From an uncultured bacterium (GTDB lineage: Bacteria; Actinomycetota; Coriobacteriia; Coriobacteriales; Eggerthellaceae), in NCBI GenBank assembly GCA_947649215.1, contig CANSQW010000108.1, positions 1 to 5,372 on the forward strand: a DNA stretch of 5,372 nt, in the 5' to 3' direction. The notes below the pieces were generated by a model that did no database searches, was not told the DNA's origin, and saw only the letters and a list, made by a program, of their open reading frames with translations. Shown here piece after piece: positions 1 through 4,656 of the stretch (the stretch's first letter is position 1; each line of letters opens with the position of its first letter). A program made the position numbers and the translations under genes.

Positions 1-51
1 ATACGAGCTTCGCCTTAGTCTCGTGGGCTCGGAGATGTGTATAAGAGACAG
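1..51 (+). other. Residual Illumina Nextera P7/i7 adapter (assembly artefact)
   Basis: Positions 33-51 are the 19-base Tn5 mosaic end AGATGTGTATAAGAGACAG. Positions 18-32 read GTCTCGTGGGCTCGG, the Nextera read-2 side. Positions 10-17 read TCGCCTTA, the index sequence of the N701 adapter oligo. Positions 1-9 match the end of the P7 oligo except at base 8 (c instead of a). The four pieces lie in the correct order with no gap, so this is synthetic library sequence left on a contig end. Genomic sequence starts at 52. Translations crossing this block give familiar artefact peptides such as MCIRDS and MYKRQ on the plus strand and VSYTHLRAHET and LLYTSPSPRD on the minus strand. Confidence 0.97.
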
Positions 52-189
52 CCCTTCCGCAGGAAGCGGGAGAGGGGCCAGGGCTGCAGGGCGGCGCAGG
101 TGCCCGGGGGTCCGGAGCGGCGTGCCTGGGTACGCGAGGAGGGTCCGCAGGGAGCAGATGCGCCGCCTCGCGGCCCCGGGAAAAGAAGT

Positions 190-220
190 GGCCCGGCGGA
201 GAGGGGAGCTCCGCCGGGCC
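190..220 (-). terminator. Strong GC-rich hairpin, possible minus-strand terminator
   Basis: GGCCCGGCGGA at 190-200 is perfectly complementary to TCCGCCGGGCC at 210-220. One further G-C pair (201/209) gives a 12-bp stem with a 7-base loop. Read on the minus strand, the stem is followed by ACTTCTTTTCCC (complement of 178-189), a fair T-rich tail. Read on the plus strand, it is followed by gaaagg, with no T tract. It therefore fits a minus-strand terminator better, but no minus-strand stop codon lies between 52 and 400, so no gene clearly ends at it. Confidence 0.4.
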
Positions 221-236
221 GAAAGGAGGGGATGAC

Positions 237-266
237 GCGGCTCCGAAGAGCCGCTTCTGCTTCGTT
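237..266 (+). terminator. Rho-independent-type terminator hairpin, plus strand
   Basis: GCGGCTC (237-243) pairs perfectly with GAGCCGC (248-254) across a CGAA tetraloop. TTCTGCTTCGTT follows (7 T in 12 bases). This is a compact intrinsic-terminator shape. It would end a plus-strand transcript whose gene lies mostly beyond the contig start. One plus frame stops at 233-235, just before the hairpin, but its Arg-rich translation is not convincing as a protein. The hairpin would separate that upstream unit from rarA. Confidence 0.45.
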
Positions 267-275
267 CCAAAGCAG

Positions 276-410
276 GCAAGTGGAGTAGGAGGGGGACCTT
301 CGCACTTGCTGGTACCCAGTATAAAGTGACCCTTTGAATAAGCCATGAACGCCCGGTGGGCATCTTGTGAATTTCCCATCCACACTTTGCGGAGTTTGTC
401 AAATTCCCGC
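276..410 (+). other. Cluster of inverted repeats upstream of rarA, possible structured RNA
   Basis: Five pairings lie in order. GCAAGTG 276-282 pairs with CACTTGC 303-309. CTGG 309-312 pairs with CCAG 316-319 (this shares base 309 with the first stem). AAAGTG 323-328 pairs with CACTTT 383-388 and encloses GCCC 351-354 / GGGC 358-361. Immediately after comes GCGGAGTTT 389-397 with AAATTCCCGC 401-410 (one G-T pair, one bulged C at 408). The 323-388 helix directly abuts the 389-410 hairpin, so the two could stack. I do not recognise a known riboswitch, T-box, 6S, SRP or tmRNA. The stems are short and could be chance. Confidence 0.25.
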
Positions 411-428
411 AGATCGTCAGCGATATTC

Positions 429-442
429 CAAACATTTGTTTG
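429..442. promoter_or_regulatory. LexA/SOS-box-like palindrome upstream of rarA
   Basis: CAAACATTTGTTTG is an inverted repeat (CAAACA / TGTTTG around TT). It matches the Gram-positive LexA box CGAACATATGTTCG at 11 of 14 positions. The GAAC-N4-GTTC core is altered to AAAC-N4-GTTT, so both outer G/C bases are lost. It lies 34 bases before the ATG at 477 and close to a poor -10-like GATATT (422-427), a normal place for a LexA operator. Regulation of rarA by the SOS response is an inference, and the core mismatches weaken it. Confidence 0.3.
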
Positions 443-476
443 TTTCTCGTCCACCTCGTCGTCTGGCCGTGGTACC

Positions 477-1805
477 ATGGCAGCCATGGATACGCTCTTT
501 ACTGAAATGGAAAACGCCGAGCGCAGCCGGGTGGCCCCCCTGGCGGTGCGTATGCGCCCGCGCACGCTCGACGAGCTGGTGGGCCAGGCCGAGGCCGTGG
601 GGCCAGGCAGCTGGCTGCGCACGGCCATCGAGCAGGACGCGCTGAGCTCGGTCATCCTCTATGGGCCGGCCGGCACGGGCAAGACCTCGCTCGCGCATGT
701 GGTCGCGGAGTCGACGAAGGCCACGTTCGTGGAGGTGTCGGCCATCGGCGGCACCGTCTCCGACCTCCGGCGCGAGATAGACGCCGCAGAGAAGCGGCTG
801 CTCATGGGCGGGCTGCGCACCATCCTGTTCGTGGATGAGATTCACCGCTTCAACCGCTCCCAGCAAGATGCCCTGCTTCATGCGGTGGAGGATCGCATGG
901 TGGTGCTCGTGGGCGCCACCACCGAGAACCCCTTCTTCGAGGTGAACTCGGCGCTCATCTCGCGCTCGCGCGTGGTGGAGCTGCGCTCGCTGGCAGACGA
1001 GGACATCGTGGAGCTCGTCGCGCGAGCCGTGGCCGACGAGCGCGGGCTCGACGGCCTCTACGCGCTGGAGGACGAGGCGCGCGACGCCATCGTGCTGCTG
1101 GCCGGCGGGGACGGCCGCACGGCGCTCACCACCCTCGAGCTGGCGGCGGGCATGGTGCCGCCCGGCACGCGGAAGGCGCCGGTGGCCATCACCGAGGCCA
1201 TGGTGCGCGCAGCCACGCCGCATCGGACGTTGCCCTACGACAAGAACAAGGACATGCACTACGACGTCATCTCGGCGTTCATCAAGTCCATGCGCGGGTC
1301 AGATCCAGATGCCGCGGTCTACTGGCTCGCCCGCATGATCGACGGGGGAGAGGACCCGAAGTTCATCGCGCGCCGCATGTACATCGCCGCGTCGGAGGAC
1401 ATCGGCAACGCGGACCCCCAGGCGCTGCTCGTGGCCGCGGCGGCCTTCCGCGCCGCGGAGGTCATCGGCTACCCGGAGTGCCGCATCAACCTGGCGCAGG
1501 CGGCTATCTACCTGGCGCTCGCCCCCAAGTCCAACGCGGCGGAGGCTGCCATCGACGCCGCCCTGGCAGAGGTGCGCCATGGGCCCGCGCGCAAGGTACC
1601 CGATCACCTGAGGGATCGCCACCGCCCCGGCTCGGAGAGCTACGGCGCCTACAAGTACCCGCACAGCTATCCCGCCGGCTGGGTAGAGCAGCAGTACCTG
1701 CCCGACGGCCTTGCCCGTGGCGCCTTCTACCAGCCAGGCGTCCGCGGCTGGGAGGCCTACCGATCCGACGCCGCCGCCCGGGACCACGCCGACTCGCAGT
1801 CCTAG
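477..1805 (+). CDS. rarA: Replication-associated recombination protein A (RarA/MgsA), AAA+ ATPase
   Basis: RarA is a cytoplasmic AAA+ ATPase of the clamp-loader/RuvB-like group that works at stalled replication forks and single-strand gaps, linked to recombination and SSB. From the ATG at 477 the protein is 442 aa, close to the usual ~445. It starts with the family's APLAVRMRPRTLDELVGQ segment, then Walker A GPAGTGKT (63-70), Walker B with DEIH (120-123), sensor-1 region GATTENP (about 146-152) and GGDGRTAL (about 210-217). The C-terminal MgsA domain follows, with HYDVISAFIKSMRGSDPDAA, ASEDIGNADP, INLAQAAIYLALAPKSNA and YKYPHSYPAGWVEQQYLP. All key residues are intact. No good Shine-Dalgarno precedes 477 or the alternative ATG at 486 (MDTLFTEM, equally plausible by family N-termini). 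An upstream ATG at 345 is rejected. It appears to be transcribed alone, with a 256-base gap downstream. Confidence 0.97.
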   Translation: MAAMDTLFTEMENAERSRVAPLAVRMRPRTLDELVGQAEAVGPGSWLRTAIEQDALSSVILYGPAGTGKTSLAHVVAESTKATFVEVSAIGGTVSDLRREIDAAEKRLLMGGLRTILFVDEIHRFNRSQQDALLHAVEDRMVVLVGATTENPFFEVNSALISRSRVVELRSLADEDIVELVARAVADERGLDGLYALEDEARDAIVLLAGGDGRTALTTLELAAGMVPPGTRKAPVAITEAMVRAATPHRTLPYDKNKDMHYDVISAFIKSMRGSDPDAAVYWLARMIDGGEDPKFIARRMYIAASEDIGNADPQALLVAAAAFRAAEVIGYPECRINLAQAAIYLALAPKSNAAEAAIDAALAEVRHGPARKVPDHLRDRHRPGSESYGAYKYPHSYPAGWVEQQYLPDGLARGAFYQPGVRGWEAYRSDAAARDHADSQS

Positions 1806-1871
1806 GCCGGCGTCCGCCGGGGCGGGCGGGGGCGTCCTGCCGCGTGTCCGGGAACGTGATCGGGCCGCCTG

Positions 1872-1895
1872 CAGCGCCTTCTCCCGCAGGCGCTG
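1872..1895 (+). terminator. Hairpin downstream of rarA, weak terminator candidate
   Basis: CAGCGCC (1872-1878) pairs perfectly with GGCGCTG (1889-1895) around a 10-base loop, 66 bases after the rarA stop. There is no real T tract after it (tcgcgtgtgc), so intrinsic termination would be weak or factor-dependent. Of the hairpins in this gap it is the one nearest to rarA with a 7-bp stem. Confidence 0.35.
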
Positions 1896-1923
1896 TCGCG
1901 TGTGCTCGGTAGGCGACGGGCGC

Positions 1924-1942
1924 CCTGGCGCGCGCCGCCAGG
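1924..1942. other. Second hairpin in the rarA downstream gap
   Basis: CCTGGCG (1924-1930) pairs perfectly with CGCCAGG (1936-1942) around the loop CGCGC. No T-rich tail follows (taacgg). It could be part of a transcript end for rarA or an upstream control site for the next unit. The rest of the 1806-2061 gap shows no gene, tRNA or other recognisable RNA. Confidence 0.3.
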
Positions 1943-2003
1943 TAACGGGGAGGCATCGGGGGAATCCTCGGCGCGTAAAAGCATGAGGGCCCTGTATAGA
2001 ATG

Positions 2004-2032
2004 GGTCTCTGAAGACCGCGAAGTGCTATAGT
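2004..2032 (+). promoter_or_regulatory. Extended -10 promoter for the DUF948-like/permease unit
   Basis: TATAGT at 2027-2032 is preceded by TGC at 2024-2026, giving the extended -10 form TGnTATAnT. Exactly 17 bases upstream is GGTCTC (2004-2009), a poor match to TTGACA, which an extended -10 can tolerate. Transcription would start near 2039, leaving a short leader with Shine-Dalgarno AGGAGG at 2051-2056, five bases before the ATG at 2062. A perfect small inverted repeat, GGTCT-ctga-AGACC (2004-2017), covers the -35 position and could be an operator. A second -10-like TATAGA sits at 1995-2000 without a good -35. Confidence 0.6.
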
Positions 2033-2061
2033 TTAGCTTTCAAGTCAACGAGGAGGCTGAC

Positions 2062-2844
2062 ATGGAATTGCTCAACATCGCCCTGCCCATCGTCTACGCG
2101 CTCGTCGGCGTTGCCCTGGTGTGGTTCATCGTCGAGCTGGTCATGACCGTGCGCACTGCGCGCAAGACGGTCAAGTCCGTCAAGCAGCAGATCGACCCCA
2201 CGCTGGAGAGCGTCGGCAAGATCACCGCGTCGCTCGAGCCGGCCGTGGCCAACGTGAACAAGCTCACCGAGCAGCTGCAGCCCACCATCGAGCACGTGGA
2301 GAACATCACCGCCTCGCTCGAGCCCGTCTCCGCGAAGATCGACCCGCTCGTCGACCGCGTCTCGCTCACCGTGGACGCCGCCAACCTGGAGATCATGCGC
2401 GTGGACCAGATCCTGGAGGACGTCACCCAGATCACCGAGTCGGTGTCTAACACCCTCGACACGGTGGATACCGTCACCAATGCCCCGCTCGAGCTGGTGA
2501 ACTCCGTCACCGACCGCGTGCGCTCCCGCTTCAAGCCGCGCTATGCCAGCAAGGAGTCCGAGCAGCTCGGTCAGACCGCCTCGTCCGGCAGCCATGCCGT
2601 GAGGGATTTCGTGGACGCCGCCTCTGACGCGGCCGGAGCCGCCGTATCCGAGCAGCGTGCCCGCATGCATGAGCGCAAAGAGGCTCGTGCGGCTCGCACC
2701 GAGGCCGCCCATGCCCGCGGGGAGTCGCTGTCCGATACCGCGGAGACCATGACCGACGCCATCGTCGACGCGGTTGACGCTGACACCACGCCGGCCGCCG
2801 GCACGGGCTACACCACCATCGCCGCCGAGGCCGATCAGCGCTAG
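2062..2844 (+). CDS. DUF948-like single-span membrane protein with long coiled coil
   Basis: This 260-aa protein has a start fixed by AGGAGG five bases upstream. Residues 3-30 form one hydrophobic N-terminal membrane segment (NIALPIVYALVGVALVWFIV and on), followed by the basic stretch RTARKTVKSVKQQ, so the bulk is probably cytoplasmic. Residues 44-99 form four 14-residue repeats with proline at 46, 60, 74 and 88. A Val/Thr/Asp-rich coiled-coil-like stretch continues to about 155. The C-terminal third is Ala/Arg/Glu-rich and low in complexity (about 185-220), then Asp/Thr-rich, and is probably disordered. The layout resembles DUF948 proteins such as B. subtilis YtxG/YoxC, whose role is not well known. 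The permease gene starts nine bases after its stop, so the two are probably co-transcribed. A scaffold or partner role is inference. Confidence is high that it is a gene, moderate for the family. Confidence 0.85.
   Translation: MELLNIALPIVYALVGVALVWFIVELVMTVRTARKTVKSVKQQIDPTLESVGKITASLEPAVANVNKLTEQLQPTIEHVENITASLEPVSAKIDPLVDRVSLTVDAANLEIMRVDQILEDVTQITESVSNTLDTVDTVTNAPLELVNSVTDRVRSRFKPRYASKESEQLGQTASSGSHAVRDFVDAASDAAGAAVSEQRARMHERKEARAARTEAAHARGESLSDTAETMTDAIVDAVDADTTPAAGTGYTTIAAEADQR
2191..2358 (+). repeat. Four in-frame 14-residue (42-base) proline-led repeats
   Basis: Within the DUF948-like gene, units start at residues 44, 58, 72 and 86: IDPTLESVGKITAS, LEPAVANVNKLTEQ, LQPTIEHVENITAS and LEPVSAKIDPLVDR. 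Each begins Ile/Leu - Asp/Glu/Gln - Pro. The first three also keep an aliphatic residue at unit position 11 and Thr at 12. Units are exactly two heptads long. ITASLEP recurs at 54-60 and 82-88; the matching DNA (2221-2241 and 2305-2325) is identical at 19 of 21 bases, 84 bases apart. Confidence 0.75.
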
Positions 2845-2853
2845 CGGCTCGCC

Positions 2854-4413
2854 ATGAAGCTCCCCGACCCCTCCAAGCCTGCGTCCAAGGCCTCCCGTCG
2901 CCTGTCGGTGATGGACACCATCACCCTGCCGGCGGTGGAGGAGGCCGTGGAGGCCTACGCCAAGGCTGACGGCTACGTGCATGCCCCGGGCCCCGAGGCC
3001 CAGGAGGCTGCGCGATCGGTGGAGGTCGCGGGGCGCGTGGCCGACGGGGCCGTGTCGCAAGAGTCGAAGCGCGCCGACAAGGCGCGCCGCCGCTTCCTCG
3101 ACGTGTGGACGGGCGTGGGCGCCATCCTGCTCACGGCCGTCGTCGTCTACCTGCTCGGCATTCTCGCGGTGCCGGTGTCCATCGTCATCTGGACGGTGAT
3201 CATCGTGTTCTGCCTGCGCGGCGTCGTCAACGGGCTTGAGCGCCGGGGCGTCAACCGCACGGTGGGCACGGCGCTCGCCTACGTGGCCATGGCGCTCGTG
3301 CTCGGGTTTTTCGCCTTCCTGCTGTTCTCGCCGATGTTCGGCCTGAACGCCCAGTTCGCCGACCTCATGTCGTCCATCCCCCAGTACGTGGAGGCGCTTT
3401 CCGCCTGGGGCAACGACCTCTACGCCCGCTACGCGCATGTCTTCGAGGACGCGACGGTCAGACACCTCATCGACGAGGTGCAGTCCAACCTCACCGCCTG
3501 GGCGTCCGCCGTGGCCCAGGGCAGCGCGTCGGGCCTCATCGGCGTGGGCACCGTCATAGCCAACGGGCTCATGGCCCTGGGCTTCGCGCTCGTCATCGCC
3601 TTCTGGGTGCTCATGGAGCTGCCGGCCATCGGACGGGAGTGCCGTCGCCTCCTGGGTGAGCGCCGCATCGAGGACGCCGAGTTCCTCCACTACACGTTCA
3701 CCCGCGTCATGGGCGGCTACATCAAGGGAACGCTGCTCCAATGCGCCATCATCGGCATCGCCTGCGGCGTGCTGTTCGCGGTGCTCGAAATCCCCAACGC
3801 CGCGGCCCTCGGCGGCATCACGGGCGTGCTCAACATCATCCCCATCATCGGCCCGTGGCTCGGCGGCGCCGCGACGGCTGTCGTCGCCGTGTTCGTGAGC
3901 CCGCTGGCGGCCCTCATCGCGCTCGTGGGCACCATCCTCATCCAGCAGTTCGTCTACACGTTCATCTCGCCTAAGATCATGTCGAACTCGGTCGACGTGC
4001 ACCCGGCGCTCACCCTCATGGCCCTCATGGTGGGCTCGGCGCTCGGCGGCGCCATGAGCGGCCTGCTCGGCTCGCTCGTGGGCATGCTCGCCTCCATCCC
4101 CGCGGTCGCGGTCATGAAGTCGGTGTTCGTCTACTACTTCGAGAAGCGCACCGGCCGCCGCGTGGTGGCCGAAGACGGCGTCTTCTTCAAGGGCACCACG
4201 TCTGAGACGAGCGACAACGCCCCCGATCCCATGGCTGATGCCGTATCGCCGCATCCAGACTCCACGGCCGCCATGGAGCGCATCGAGCTGGCCCGCGCCG
4301 CGGGCCGTCGTGGCCCGTTCGCCGGCTGGAGCCTGGCTCCCTCGGCGAAGAAGGGCAAGGCTGCGAAGGCGGGCAAGGACAAGAAGCCGCCCTCCAAGGG
4401 AAAGCACGGCTAG
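2854..4413 (+). CDS. AI-2E family transporter (PerM/TqsA-like permease) with extended tails
   Basis: This 519-aa polytopic membrane protein belongs to the AI-2E exporter/PerM family (PF01594). Family members include E. coli TqsA (autoinducer-2 export) and Na+/H+ antiporter-like proteins, so the substrate cannot be read from sequence. Hydrophobic segments lie at about 86-104, 105-121, 138-160, 232-256, 293-312, 313-332, 338-358 and 385-421. Family hallmarks are NIIPIIGPWLGG (327-338) and SPKIMSNSVDVHP (372-384), with the large hydrophilic loop 161-230 typical of the family. It is longer than the usual 330-400 aa. An ~80-residue charged N-terminus precedes the first membrane segment, and a ~90-residue hydrophilic C-terminus ends with 9 Lys in the last 21 residues. 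The start at 2854 has no clear Shine-Dalgarno and is nine bases from the previous stop, suggesting translational coupling; an alternative ATG lies at 2911. Confidence 0.93.
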   Translation: MKLPDPSKPASKASRRLSVMDTITLPAVEEAVEAYAKADGYVHAPGPEAQEAARSVEVAGRVADGAVSQESKRADKARRRFLDVWTGVGAILLTAVVVYLLGILAVPVSIVIWTVIIVFCLRGVVNGLERRGVNRTVGTALAYVAMALVLGFFAFLLFSPMFGLNAQFADLMSSIPQYVEALSAWGNDLYARYAHVFEDATVRHLIDEVQSNLTAWASAVAQGSASGLIGVGTVIANGLMALGFALVIAFWVLMELPAIGRECRRLLGERRIEDAEFLHYTFTRVMGGYIKGTLLQCAIIGIACGVLFAVLEIPNAAALGGITGVLNIIPIIGPWLGGAATAVVAVFVSPLAALIALVGTILIQQFVYTFISPKIMSNSVDVHPALTLMALMVGSALGGAMSGLLGSLVGMLASIPAVAVMKSVFVYYFEKRTGRRVVAEDGVFFKGTTSETSDNAPDPMADAVSPHPDSTAAMERIELARAAGRRGPFAGWSLAPSAKKGKAAKAGKDKKPPSKGKHG

Positions 4414-4447
4414 CGGCACCTTGCGCGCCGACGCATGGCTGCCCGAC

Positions 4448-4462
4448 GCCCGGATGCCGGGC
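4448..4462 (+). terminator. GC-rich hairpin after the permease, weak terminator candidate
   Basis: GCCCGG (4448-4453) pairs perfectly with CCGGGC (4457-4462) around ATG, 35 bases after the permease stop. No T tract follows (tacgatcccg). More dyads come just after it: TTGGCGCCAA at 4474-4483, CGCCA-acg-TGGCG at 4478-4490 and GGCGC-TT-GCGCC at 4491-4502. The cluster may act as a combined transcript end before alaS. Confidence 0.35.
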
Positions 4463-4543
4463 TACGATCCCGCTTGGCGCCAACGTGGCGGGCGCTTGCG
4501 CCTGCTCAGCATGTCAGCGGATCGTGTTTCCCCGCCGCCCGGC

Positions 4544-4572
4544 CGTCTCCTGGGCGCCTTCCGTACTATAAT
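4544..4572 (+). promoter_or_regulatory. alaS promoter with consensus -10 TATAAT
   Basis: TATAAT at 4567-4572 is a perfect vegetative -10 element in a GC-rich gap. The hexamer 17 bases upstream is CGTCTC (4544-4549), a poor TTGACA match that is nearly the same as the GGTCTC at the same spacing in the 2004-2032 promoter. Transcription would start near 4579, giving alaS a leader of about 78 bases and making it independent of the permease unit. Confidence 0.65.
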
Positions 4573-4618
4573 GTTCCGTCAGCGTGTCCGCCCTGGCGGC
4601 GCGTCGTCACGGGAAAGC

Positions 4619-4631
4619 GGGCTGACAGCCC
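4619..4631 (+). other. Small hairpin in the alaS leader
   Basis: GGGCT (4619-4623) pairs with AGCCC (4627-4631) around GAC in the predicted alaS leader, 25 bases before the start codon. No T tract follows and no T-box sequence is present, so this is not a tRNA-sensing leader of the T-box kind. It may be chance. Confidence 0.25.
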
Positions 4632-4656
4632 TCGCCATAGACAGAAAGAGCAACCC

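Larger units (their letters stand above)
52..476. other. 425-base stretch with no recognised gene; two-part composition
   Basis: No frame here resembles a protein I know. Bases 61-180 are 79% GC by hand count (95/120). Bases 311-450 are 46% GC (64/140), well below the flanking genes. The GC-rich part carries two strong hairpins, listed separately. The AT-richer part carries several inverted repeats and a LexA-like palindrome. The rarA frame stays open upstream to an ATG at 345, but the added 44 residues (Ser-, Arg- and Phe-rich) do not look like any RarA N-terminus, so I treat them as non-coding. On the minus strand one frame is open from 487 to the window edge; its first ~50 residues look protein-like (see findings). 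The most likely role is the 5' region of rarA plus the end of something lost off the contig. Confidence 0.6.

Noticed and set aside
23..235. A plus-strand frame ending just before the 237-254 hairpin, as the tail of an upstream gene.
   Set aside because: Its start is adapter sequence and the rest is Arg-rich in the manner of a wrong frame in 79% GC DNA; it cannot be told from noise.
232..288. An 18-codon leader peptide (start 232) overlapping the 237-254 hairpin, suggesting attenuation.
   Set aside because: AGGAGG at 224-229 is only two bases from the ATG, too close for good initiation, and the peptide has no run of a regulatory amino acid.
345..476. A 44-residue N-terminal extension of RarA from the ATG at 345.
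   Set aside because: The residues are Ser/Arg/Phe-rich, unlike RarA N-termini. There is no Shine-Dalgarno at 345, and starts at 477 or 486 give a family-typical length.
417..1259. A 280-residue minus-strand open frame inside rarA.
   Set aside because: It lies antisense to the best conserved part of rarA, is rich in His and Arg, and has no recognisable motif.
2842..4417. Identical TAGCGGC at the stop codons of the DUF948-like gene and the permease.
   Set aside because: Only seven bases match; this is expected by chance in GC-rich sequence and has no evident role.
2026..4419. A 797-residue open frame on the minus strand, antisense to the DUF948-like gene and permease.
   Set aside because: Its translation is mostly His, Asp, Glu, Gly, Arg and Leu with no domain, as expected when GC-rich codons are read from the opposite strand. 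The plus-strand genes have clear membrane and family signatures.
4579..4656. A T-box or other riboswitch in the alaS leader.
   Set aside because: The leader is only about 78 bases and has no T-box consensus, specifier stem or terminator/antiterminator pair.
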